A DNA stretch of 64,000 nucleotides from positions 1 through 64,000 of the forward strand of contig CAVPEW010000041.1 in the NCBI GenBank assembly GCA_963703565.1, in the 5' to 3' direction. Shown here piece after piece: positions 16,690 to 24,407 of the stretch. The notes below the pieces were generated by a model. The model had not been told where the DNA came from. It did not search any database and saw only the letters and a list, made by a program, of their open reading frames with translations. This DNA comes from CAVPEW01 sp963703565 (lineage in GTDB: Bacteria > Actinomycetota > Acidimicrobiia > Acidimicrobiales > VFJN01). Positions within the stretch are counted from its first letter, which is position 1. Each line of letters starts with the position of its first letter. The position numbers were made by a program, and so were the translations under genes.

Positions 16690-18083
16690 GGGATCGGTCA
16701 GGCTCGCTCCACCAGATCGGGTCGCCCTGCGCCGACGAGGGCGTGAACCAGAGCACGTCGTCGAACCCGTTGCGGTCGAAGTCAGCGGCGGAGGGCAGGT
16801 AGGTGCCGTTCACCTGACGCTCGGCGAAGGTGCGCTCGCCGCGACGCGTCGACATGAGCCAGACCGGATCGGCTGCACCTCCGGGCGCGTACCAGAACAG
16901 GTCGGTCGTCCCGTTGCCGTCGAGGTCGGCGCCGAAGGGGCGGTAGGTGCCGTTGACCACCAGTGGGGTGACCTCGAAGGCTCCCCGGGCGGCTCCGAAC
17001 GCGAGCCGGTCCGCGGCGGCGCCGGGGCCGTACCACGCGACGTCCCCGCGCCCGTCGCCGTCGAAGTCGCCCGCCACTGGTAGGTAGGTGCCGTCGACGC
17101 GCACCGGCACGCTGGCGAAGCCGGCCGGCCCGCCATACCAGACGCGGTCGCCGGCGGTGCCGGGGCCGTACCAGAGCACGTCGTCGAAGCCGTCGCCGTC
17201 GAAGTCACCGGGGACCGGCTGGTAGGTGCCGCTGACGGTCACGACGGAGTTCTGCCATCCGAGCCCGTTCCAGTCCCAGCGGCGGTCCGCGGCCGCTCCC
17301 GGGCCGTACCAGATGATCTCGGTGCGCCCGTCGCCGTCGAGGTCGCCCGCGACCGGCACGTACCGACCGTCGACCCGGGCGACGCCCCGCACGAAGCGCC
17401 CGTCGGGCCGTCCCCACCAGACCTCGTCTGTGGCCGAACCCGGGCCGTAGACGAACGCGTCCTCGGTTCCGTCGCCGTCGAAGTCCCCGGTGAGCGTGCT
17501 GGTGACGACCGCCGGGCTGAAGGCGGCCACGGGTGCTGCCCCGGCAGCGGCGGACTCGAGCCCTGTGATGCCCAAGATGGCCGGTCCGGCCAGGAACCGC
17601 AGCGTGACCCACATCCGTCCCGAGCGGACCTCGACGCCCACCCCGACCCGGTTCACCGCCCTGTCCACGATGTTGGCACGATGGTCGGGCGACGCCATGA
17701 AGGCGTCGTGCACGGCGCCGATTCCGGCGCCCACACCCACGTTCTCGGAGACCTTGGTCCACGCCGGCTCGACCCAGCCCGCTACCTGTGCCAGAGCGGG
17801 GTCGTGCGATATCCCGCCCTGGTCGGCCATGGTCGTCGACCAACCGCGGGCGGTGGCGGCCAAGAGGCCGTCGGACACCACCGGGGCCAGCCCGGCGGAC
17901 ACGCGGGCCCGGTTGAGCGCTCCGAGCGCCTCGAGCTTCCGGCGAGCTGAGCGTCCACGCCGCGGCGGTGCTCGCTCCCGTGCTCGCCGCCGCCGGTCGC
18001 AGGCCGGGCAGGCCCGTCGTCGACGCGCACGCGATCGTCACGACGAGAGCCAGTCGGCGAGCCCGTTGCCATCTCGGTGTCAT
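16664..18083 (-). CDS. Exported CAP-domain protein with FG-GAP/VCBS-like calcium-binding repeats (one-base frameshift near 17940)
   Basis: The N-terminus (MTPRWQRARRLALVVTIACAST) is a signal peptide. A CAP/SCP domain follows: LNRARVSAGLAPVVSDGLLAATA, then MASPDHRANIVD and VGVGVEVRSGRMWVTLRF. The rest is at least six repeats of about 45 residues with GTYxPVxGDFDGDGxxDVxWYGPG, whose DxDGDG loops are typical calcium sites of FG-GAP/VCBS propeller blades. Signal peptide and CAP domain are in different frames. Removing one C from CGCCGG near 17940 gives SSRKLEALGALNRAR, and the length is 3n+1. The function is unknown; CAP proteins are secreted and diverse. Confidence 0.8.
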
Positions 18084-18135
18084 GGGGGGTTGTTCGGCGG
18101 CGTCCCGGATGACCTTGAGCGCCGGCGGCGACCGG

Positions 18136-18141
18136 TACCAT
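18136..18141 (+). promoter_or_regulatory. Putative leaderless -10 box TACCAT
   Basis: TACCAT ends nine bases before the GTG start at 18151. The position decides between this GTG and the in-frame ATG at 18109, which would lie upstream of the box. Confidence 0.45.
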
Positions 18142-18150
18142 CGGTGCCCG

Positions 18151-19161
18151 GTGCCCGGGGCCGGAACGCTCATCATCCAGATCCCGTGCTTCGACGAGGA
18201 GGACCAGCTCCCGGTCACCCTGGCCGCGCTGCCGCGTCACCTCGAGGGCTTCGATCGGGTGGAGTGGCTCGTCGTCGACGACGGTTCGACGGACCGCACC
18301 GTCGAGGTGGCCCGCGAGCACGGGGTGCAGCACATCGTGCGCCTCCGGTCGAACCAGGGCCTGGCCCACGCGTTCCAGGCCGGGTTGGATGCTGCGCTGA
18401 AGCTGGGCGCCGACGTGGTGGTCAACACCGACGCCGACAACCAGTACCAGGCGGGCGACATCGGCGATCTGGTCGCCCCGATCCTGGCCGGTCAGGCCGA
18501 CGTGGTCGTCGGCGAGCGCGACATCGCCGGCACGACCCACTTCTCGCCGGCCAAGAAGCGCCTCCAGCGCCTCGGCAGCGCGATCGTGCGCCGGGCCTCT
18601 GGGACAGAGGTGCCCGATGCAACCTCGGGGTTCCGCGCCTACAGCCGTGACGCCGCCCTGAGCCTCACGGTCGTGTCGACCTTCACCTACACCCTCGAAT
18701 CGCTGATACAGGCTGGCAAGGGCCGCCTCGCCGTCGCGAGCGTGCCTGTCGGCACCAACCCGGAGCTGCGCGGGTCCAGGCTCTTCGCCTCGACGGGCGC
18801 CTACGTGCGGCGCAACGCGCTGGCCGTGTTCCGCATCTACGCCAGCTACGAGCCCCTGCGGGTCTTCTCGGTCCTGGCCGGCCTGCTGGGGCTGGCAGCG
18901 GTGGCGGCGTGGACGCCGTTCCTTTGGAGCTGGATCGTCGACGGGCAGCGTTCCGGCCACGTCCAGTCGGTGGTGTTGGGCGGTGTGCTGGCCAGCGCGG
19001 CGGTGCAGGCGCTCGCTCTGGGCGTGCTCGCAGACCTGATCGCCGCCCACCGCCAGGTGTCCCAACGAACCCTGGAGAGGGTGCGCCGCCTGGAGCTCGC
19101 TGCGGGTGTCGAGCCGAGCGGGTACGTGGCCGCCGCGAGTGCGGCCGACCCCTCCCACTAG
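18151..19161 (+). CDS. Family 2 glycosyltransferase with two C-terminal membrane helices (DPM1/GtrB-like)
   Basis: A 336-residue enzyme. The GT-A core shows LIIQIPCFDEEDQLP, WLVVDDGSTDRTVEVA, RSNQGLAHAFQAGL and VVNTDADNQYQAGDI (metal-binding DAD). It then has GSAIVRRASGTEVPDATSGFRAYSR, a family-typical acceptor region. Two membrane segments follow at about residues 235-310. It likely charges polyprenyl phosphate with a sugar. The next gene downstream on the same strand, 13 bases away, is the ABC exporter permease with its own -10 box, so this gene may feed that export system. Confidence 0.85.
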   Translation: MPGAGTLIIQIPCFDEEDQLPVTLAALPRHLEGFDRVEWLVVDDGSTDRTVEVAREHGVQHIVRLRSNQGLAHAFQAGLDAALKLGADVVVNTDADNQYQAGDIGDLVAPILAGQADVVVGERDIAGTTHFSPAKKRLQRLGSAIVRRASGTEVPDATSGFRAYSRDAALSLTVVSTFTYTLESLIQAGKGRLAVASVPVGTNPELRGSRLFASTGAYVRRNALAVFRIYASYEPLRVFSVLAGLLGLAAVAAWTPFLWSWIVDGQRSGHVQSVVLGGVLASAAVQALALGVLADLIAAHRQVSQRTLERVRRLELAAGVEPSGYVAAASAADPSH

Positions 19162-19164
19162 GAT
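19159..19164 (+). promoter_or_regulatory. Putative leaderless -10 box TAGGAT
   Basis: TAGGAT overlaps the stop codon of the upstream glycosyltransferase and lies ten bases before ATG 19175. The exporter operon may therefore have its own transcript besides read-through. Confidence 0.45.
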
Positions 19165-19174
19165 CGCTGGGGCC

Positions 19175-20107
19175 ATGGCACCGCAACTCACCGGCGTCGC
19201 CGGCCCGGCGCGTCCCGAGGGCTCGCAGCCGCCGCGAACCCGCGAGATGCGCGGCGAGCTGCGCGAGGTGTCGAGGCGGCCCGGCCCCGTGCGCCAGGTG
19301 GTGCAGGTCTGGCAGCACCGCGAGCTGCTCGTGAACCTCGTCCGCAAGGACCTGCGGATCCGCTACAAGAGCAGCCTGCTCGGCTTCCTGTGGACCCTGC
19401 TCAACCCGGCGCTCTACCTGGTCGTGTTCTCGTTGGTCTTCCAGGAGATCCTGCGGACCAAGGTGCCCTACTACGCCGTGTTCCTGCTGTCGGGCCTGCT
19501 GGTCTGGAACCTGTTCGCCAACTCGGTGTCGGGAGCGACGACCTCGATCGTGGGCAACGCCGGGCTGGTCCAGAAGGTCTGGTTCCCTCGCCAGATCCTG
19601 CCGGTGGCGGCGGTGGGCGCGGCGCTGGTGCACTTCGTGTTCCAGCTCGTGGTCCTGGTGGCGGCCCTGGTGGTGTTCACCAAGGCACCGGCCTGGGACT
19701 ACCTGCCCCTGGTGGTCCCGGCGCTCGTCGTGCTGTTGGTGCTGGCGCTGGGGATCGGGATGGCCCTGGGGGCGATCAACGTCTACCTGCGCGACACCCA
19801 GCACCTGCTCGAGCTGGTCCTGCTGGCGTGGTTCTGGCTCTCGGCGATCGTGTACCCCTACCGAGACGTGGCCGACCGCCTCGGCGAGCGGTCCGGCCTG
19901 ATGCTCCTGAACCCGGTCATCTCGCTGGTGCTGGTGTTCCAGCGGGCGATCTACAACCCTCCCACGGCCGAGGGCGTGCTGCCCGACGCGGGTCACCTGT
20001 GGTACCTGCGAAACCTCGCCCTCGTCGGCGCGGGCGCGACGGCCGTGCTCTTCGTAGGCCTGCGCATCTTCGCCCGGCTCGAGGACGACTTCGCCGAGGA
20101 GATCTGA
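19175..20107 (+). CDS. wzm: ABC-2 type polysaccharide exporter permease (Wzm/TagG-like)
   Basis: A 310-residue membrane protein. After a hydrophilic N-terminus it has the amphipathic entry segment (LVNLVRKDLRIRYKSSLLGFLWTLLNPALYLVVFSLVF) characteristic of O-antigen and teichoic-acid exporters. Six helices and the terminal LVGLRIFARLEDDFAEEI follow. It should form the membrane channel that moves a finished lipid-linked glycan out of the cytoplasm. The ATPase gene starts four bases after its stop, so the two form one transporter. ATG 19175 is selected because it follows the TAGGAT box and the permease N-terminus has no upstream homology. Confidence 0.9.
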   Translation: MAPQLTGVAGPARPEGSQPPRTREMRGELREVSRRPGPVRQVVQVWQHRELLVNLVRKDLRIRYKSSLLGFLWTLLNPALYLVVFSLVFQEILRTKVPYYAVFLLSGLLVWNLFANSVSGATTSIVGNAGLVQKVWFPRQILPVAAVGAALVHFVFQLVVLVAALVVFTKAPAWDYLPLVVPALVVLLVLALGIGMALGAINVYLRDTQHLLELVLLAWFWLSAIVYPYRDVADRLGERSGLMLLNPVISLVLVFQRAIYNPPTAEGVLPDAGHLWYLRNLALVGAGATAVLFVGLRIFARLEDDFAEEI

Positions 20108-20111
20108 GCCC

Positions 20112-21350
20112 GTGACCACCACCGTCGTCGTGGAGGATGTCTCCAAGCGCTTCCGGCTGTACCAGTCCAAGCCGCAGTCGCTCAAGGAACGGGTCATATC
20201 GTTCGGCCGGGCGCCCGCCGAGGAGTTCTGGGCCCTGCGCGACGTGAGCCTCGAGGTGTCCCAGGGCGAGACGTTCGGCCTGCTGGGCCACAACGGCTCG
20301 GGCAAGTCGACTCTGCTCAAGTGCATCGCCGGCACGCTGCGCCCCACCCGGGGCCGGGTCGCCCTCCGAGGGCGGGTCGCGGCGCTGCTCGAGCTCGGCG
20401 CCGGGTTCCACCCCGAGCTGACCGGCCGGGAGAACGTGTACCTGAACGGCTCGATCCTCGGGTTCTCCGAACGCCAGATCGACGGGATCTTCGACGAGAT
20501 CGTCGAGTTCGCCGAGATCGAGCCGTTCATCGACCAGCAGGTCAAGCACTACTCGTCGGGCATGTACGCCCGCCTCGGCTTCGCGGTGGCCATCAACGTC
20601 GACCCCGATGTCCTGCTCGTCGACGAGGTGCTCTCGGTCGGCGACGAGTCCTTCCAGCGCAAGTGCATCGACCGCATCAAGAGCTTCCAACGCGAGGGGC
20701 GCACGATCGTGCTGGTGACCCACGCCGCCGACCAGGTCCGTGTGCTGTGCGACCGTGCCGCGGTGCTCGACCGGGGCCGCCTCATCGTCGACGGCGCCCC
20801 GAACGACGCGGTGCGCGCCTTTCGCGAGGCGCTCGCCGAACGAGGCATCGAGGTGGCCGAGCACTATGCCGGCCGGCACGAGCCCGGCCTGCGTGGGGGG
20901 CGCCACCTGACCGGGGACGTGCGCTTCACCTCGGTCCGCCTCGAGTGCCCCCAGGGCCGGAGCCACCTGCGCACCGGAGACGGCATCGTCGCGCGGATCG
21001 GCTACGAGGCGCGCCGGGCCGTGCCGGACTGCATCTTTGCTCTCGAGCTCCACGACCAGGACGGGATGCGCCTGCTGGGCACCAACACCGAGCACCTGGG
21101 GCTCGCGCTGGGAGTGCCCGCCGGTCCCGGTGAGATCGTGTTCACCATCGGCTCGGTGCCCCTGCTCGACGGGATGTACGCGTTCAGCTTCGGCATCCAC
21201 GACACCCAGGGCATCGAGTTCGACCACCGCGACCAGCTCGACAAGGTGGCGGTCGAGAGCTCCGGCCGGCTGGCCGGGCGGGTGGCGTTCCCGATCGCAG
21301 TGGAGCACAACCCGCACGGAGCAGCCCGCGTGGACCGCGCCGCTGGTTGA
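20112..21350 (+). CDS. wzt: ABC-type polysaccharide exporter ATPase with C-terminal domain (Wzt-like)
   Basis: A 412-residue protein. The nucleotide-binding domain (about residues 1-245) has Walker A GHNGSGKSTLL, the signature region HYSSGMYARLGFAVA, Walker B DVLLVDEVLSVGD and switch histidine LVTHAA. A second domain (about residues 265-400, from GDVRFTSVRLE to GRVAFPIAVEHN) resembles the Wzt carbohydrate-binding domain. In E. coli O8/O9a-type export this domain recognises the capped end of the glycan chain. Its presence suggests that chains are completed and end-modified before export, and a coiled-coil methyltransferase gene lies 4 kb downstream. GTG start, four bases after the permease stop. 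Confidence 0.9.
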   Translation: MTTTVVVEDVSKRFRLYQSKPQSLKERVISFGRAPAEEFWALRDVSLEVSQGETFGLLGHNGSGKSTLLKCIAGTLRPTRGRVALRGRVAALLELGAGFHPELTGRENVYLNGSILGFSERQIDGIFDEIVEFAEIEPFIDQQVKHYSSGMYARLGFAVAINVDPDVLLVDEVLSVGDESFQRKCIDRIKSFQREGRTIVLVTHAADQVRVLCDRAAVLDRGRLIVDGAPNDAVRAFREALAERGIEVAEHYAGRHEPGLRGGRHLTGDVRFTSVRLECPQGRSHLRTGDGIVARIGYEARRAVPDCIFALELHDQDGMRLLGTNTEHLGLALGVPAGPGEIVFTIGSVPLLDGMYAFSFGIHDTQGIEFDHRDQLDKVAVESSGRLAGRVAFPIAVEHNPHGAARVDRAAG

Positions 21351-21394
21351 GAGCGGTCCCGCGGGCGCGACGTCTGGGGGTGCATCATGGTCGC

Positions 21395-22765
21395 ATGACG
21401 CGCACCCGGCGCAGGGCGTCGACCCGATCGGCGGTGCTGGCGCTGCTGGCGCTGGTGGCTGCGCTGTCCGGGGGGCTGGTCACGTCCCACCCGGCGGGTG
21501 CCTACGGGATCTCCGGCGACACGGTCGTGGTACCGATGTGCTTCCCGTTCCCCACCAAGGTGAGCGTTGCCAACACATGGGGCGCACCGCGCTCGGGGGG
21601 TCGCACCCACGAGGGGATCGACGTCTTCGCCGCCAAGGGCACACCGGTCGTCGCCGCCGACGACGGGGTGGTCACGTTCCTGTACACCAACGCCGCCCTG
21701 TCCGGGCGGGGGATCGGGATCAAGGACGCCCAGGGCTGGCAGTACGCCTACGTGCACCTCAACAACGACAACCCCGGCACCGATGACGGCGCCGCTCCGC
21801 TGTCGGCGGGGATCCTGTCGGGATTGCGTGTGGGTGACCGGGTCCTGCGTGGCCAGGTGATCGGCTGGGTCGGTGATTCGGGCAACGCCGAGACCACCCC
21901 GTCGCACACCCACTTCGAGCTCAAGCAGACCTTCAACGACGCCGACCCCGACAACGACGTCAAGTACAACCCGTACGAGTCCCTGATCCGGGCCCAGCCG
22001 TGCCGGCCGGCACCCGTGGGCCGGTCGATCGCCGTCAACCCCAACGGGGGTACCTACACCCTCACCGGGACCGGCCACATCGTGGCCGTCGGCGCACCGC
22101 ACTTCGGCGAACCGACCTTTTCGACCGACATCGCGCGCGACCTGGCGGTCATGCCCGACGGGCGGGGCTACGTGGTGCTCGACGGCTACGGCGGGATCCA
22201 CCGGTACGGCTCGGCGGTCGCCGCCCTCGAACCCTTGCGCTTCGACAGCCCCTACTGGCCCGGCTACGACATAGCCCGCTCGCTGGCGATCACGGCCGAC
22301 GGGGCAGGCTATGCAGTGCTCGACGGGTGGGGGGCGGTGCATGTGGTCGGTTCGGCGGTCCCGGCGCTCGACGGGGTCCGCTCGAGCGGCCCGTACTGGC
22401 CGGGCCAGGACGTCGCCCGCTCGCTGGCGTTGATGCCCGATGGCGCCGGTTACGTGGTGATGGACTGGTTCGGTGCCGTCCACCGGGTCGGCTCAGCCGT
22501 CGAGTCGCTCGCCGGCGTGGTGCATCGTGGCTACTGGCCCGGCTGGGACGTGGCGCGCGACCTGGCCCTCGACCGCAGCGGCGCCGGCTATGCCGTGCTC
22601 GACGCGTGGGGTGCGCTGCACGTGAGCGGGCAGTTCCCGCTGGGCTCGGCGGGCCTGTCCTACGGCCCTTCGCAGCCGTCGTGGCGCTCGGTGGCGCTGG
22701 GCACCTCGAAGGTCCACGCGGTGCGCATCGACGGGCTCGTCCAGCGCTCGGACTCCTTCGACTGA
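21395..22765 (+). CDS. Exported M23 metallopeptidase with C-terminal YWPG-D-AR repeats
   Basis: A 456-residue secreted protein. A signal peptide (RSAVLALLALVAALSGGLVTSHPAGA) is followed by an M23/LytM domain with HxxxD (RTHEGIDVF) and HxH (SHTHFELK), so peptidoglycan endopeptidase activity is expected. From about residue 215 there are four repeats of about 45-50 residues built on D.ARxLAxxxDGxGYxVLDxxGxxHxxGSA with YWPG at the blade boundary. This looks like a beta-propeller-type array of unknown ligand. Unlike the other M23 protein in the window it has no SLH repeats. ATG chosen at the signal peptide; no clear -10 box at leaderless spacing. Confidence 0.85.
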   Translation: MTRTRRRASTRSAVLALLALVAALSGGLVTSHPAGAYGISGDTVVVPMCFPFPTKVSVANTWGAPRSGGRTHEGIDVFAAKGTPVVAADDGVVTFLYTNAALSGRGIGIKDAQGWQYAYVHLNNDNPGTDDGAAPLSAGILSGLRVGDRVLRGQVIGWVGDSGNAETTPSHTHFELKQTFNDADPDNDVKYNPYESLIRAQPCRPAPVGRSIAVNPNGGTYTLTGTGHIVAVGAPHFGEPTFSTDIARDLAVMPDGRGYVVLDGYGGIHRYGSAVAALEPLRFDSPYWPGYDIARSLAITADGAGYAVLDGWGAVHVVGSAVPALDGVRSSGPYWPGQDVARSLALMPDGAGYVVMDWFGAVHRVGSAVESLAGVVHRGYWPGWDVARDLALDRSGAGYAVLDAWGALHVSGQFPLGSAGLSYGPSQPSWRSVALGTSKVHAVRIDGLVQRSDSFD

Positions 22766-22789
22766 GCTGGAGGGTTGGGGGCATCGGGC

Positions 22790-23316
22790 GTCGGCTTCCG
22801 ATGGCGGGTGCCCCGAACCTCTGGGGGGGGGTCGCATTCGAGCACGACCCGCCAGTCGAGGATCACGCCATGCACCTGCCGGTTGCCCGGATCGCGCCCG
22901 GGGAAGGGGGGCCTGCCACTGGATCGGTGGGATTCCGGGCCTGGTGAGCAGCCCCCGCATCGCGCGCTCGAGAACCGACTCCTGGATGTCCTCGCCGGCC
23001 CCGAACGTCTCGAGGACGGCGCGCAGCCGCTGCAGGTTCCGGCCGCCCCTTGGGGCAGCTCGCAGTACCGGTCGCGCACCGCATCGAGCAGGGCCCGGGT
23101 GCGTGTCCGTGCCTCGGGCGAGCGCTTGTCGAAGCCTGGTGGGTGACGTCGTAGGCGCCAGGTCGATGAACGCGTGGTCCGATGAACGCGTGGTCCAGCG
23201 ACACGCAGGGGATCTGGTCGATCACGGTCTTGGGGACATCGATCCCTCGGCGGACGACGGTGGCCGTGCTGGTGGCGGGCGAGCTGGGCGATCTTCTCGT
23301 CGATCCGCCTGTTCAC
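22790..23316 (-). pseudogene. Decayed AbiEi/DUF559-type gene remnant
   Basis: Pieces of one protein family appear in successive frames. An N-terminal MNRRIDEKIAQLARHQHG is followed by VVRRGIDVPKTVIDQIPCVSLDHAFI, and then, after a frame change caused by a 16-bp duplication, by DLAPTTSPTRLRQALA. Further on are RLRAVLETFGAGEDIQESVLERAMRGLL and VHGVILDWRVVLECD. The order matches type IV antitoxin AbiEi-like/DUF559 proteins: an N-terminal helix-turn-helix, a central RTLLDLA-like segment, and a C-terminal nuclease-like V-x-ECDG motif. Most of the region after the N-terminus is deleted, the end is frameshifted at a nine-G run, and no continuous frame exists. No partner gene is nearby. Family identity is by recalled pattern only. 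Confidence 0.6.
23165..23196. repeat. Perfect 16-bp tandem duplication
   Basis: Two adjacent identical copies of GATGAACGCGTGGTCC lie inside the decayed AbiEi-like gene. Removing one copy restores the minus-strand reading SLDHAFIDLAPTTSP, so the duplication is a direct cause of the frame change. It looks like replication slippage. Confidence 0.9.
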
Positions 23317-23509
23317 GGCGTGCTGAACACATTGTGAATCAATGACAAACAGCGAGTGACCTCAAGAGGCTGCATCCCAGATCTCGGCATCGCTGAACCC
23401 TGGCCGGTCCAAAGGAGGCTGCGGGGATCGGTGCATCGTGCCTGCTTGCGCTGTTGCCCGTTTCCGGGGCGCTCGGCGCTGTGGGCGGGCGGCTGCCAGG
23501 ATCCGACGC

Positions 23510-24379
23510 ATGGCAGCGCCTGGAGCAGGGGTCGACGTCACGCCGGACCTCGTGCGCGCCCTGCTCGAAGCTCAGCACCCGGACCTGGCATCGCTCCCGG
23601 TCCGGCTGGTCGCCAACGGCTGGGACAACACCATCGTGCGGCTGGGTGACGAGATGGCCGTGCGCTTGCCGAGGCGCGGGCTCGGCGCCGCGCTCGTCGT
23701 GGACGAGCAGCGCTGGCTGCCGGAGCTGGCGGGCAGCCTGCCCCTGCCGATCCCGTCGCCGCTCCGGCTGGGGCAGCCTGGGTGCGGCTACCCGTGGCCA
23801 TGGTCGGTGGTGCCGTGGCTGCCCGGTACCGACATCGAGCGGACGCCGGCGGCGGACTGGCACGACGCTGCTCGGCGACTCGGCCAGTTCGTGGCTGCTC
23901 TCCATCGTCCCGCCCCGCCCGATGCTCCTGCGAACCCGTATCGGGGCGTCCCGCTCGCAGATCGGGCCGAGCGCTTCCACGTCGGGCTCGACAGCCTGGT
24001 CGGCTCGTTGCCCGACCGAGCCAGCCTCGGTGATGCTTGGGACCGACTCGTGGCCACCCTGCCCTGGCCCGGGCCGCCCTTGTGGCTCCACGGCGACCTC
24101 CACCCCCTCAACCTCCTCGTCCACGAGGACCGGCTATCCGCCGTGATCGACTTCGGCGACGTCACGTCCGGTGATCCAGCCAGCGATCTGGCCGTCGCGT
24201 GGATGCTGCCGGCCGCCTTCCGGGTCGCCTGCGCACCGCGCCACCCGCCGGACGACGCCAACCTCTGGGCCCGGGCCCGGGGTTGGGCCCTGGTCCTCGG
24301 CGTCGCCTTCGCCAACGGTGACGACCGCGTCGCCGCCATCGGCCGCCGCACGCTGGCCGCCGTGCTGGCCGACGGCTGA
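23510..24379 (+). CDS. Aminoglycoside phosphotransferase-family kinase (APH, PF01636)
   Basis: A 289-residue protein with the kinase-like fold. It has a possible nucleotide loop (VANGWDNTIVRLGDEMAVRLPRR), the catalytic loop WLHGDLHPLNLLV with the invariant His-Gly-Asp and Asn, and the metal-binding VIDFGDVTSGDPASDLA. The family phosphorylates aminoglycosides, choline, homoserine or other small molecules; the substrate cannot be told from sequence. ATG 23510 lies seven bases after CAGGAT, a possible -10. It stands alone between the pseudogene and a convergent methyltransferase gene, so context gives little help. Confidence 0.85.
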   Translation: MAAPGAGVDVTPDLVRALLEAQHPDLASLPVRLVANGWDNTIVRLGDEMAVRLPRRGLGAALVVDEQRWLPELAGSLPLPIPSPLRLGQPGCGYPWPWSVVPWLPGTDIERTPAADWHDAARRLGQFVAALHRPAPPDAPANPYRGVPLADRAERFHVGLDSLVGSLPDRASLGDAWDRLVATLPWPGPPLWLHGDLHPLNLLVHEDRLSAVIDFGDVTSGDPASDLAVAWMLPAAFRVACAPRHPPDDANLWARARGWALVLGVAFANGDDRVAAIGRRTLAAVLADG

Positions 24380-24407
24380 TCCCGCCTGCCCGCCCGTAGC
24401 CGGCAGG

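Noticed and set aside
22944..23345. A 133-codon plus-strand open frame over the AbiEi-like remnant
   Set aside because: The translation is Arg/Ser-rich shadow text, while the minus strand shows ordered fragments of a known family.
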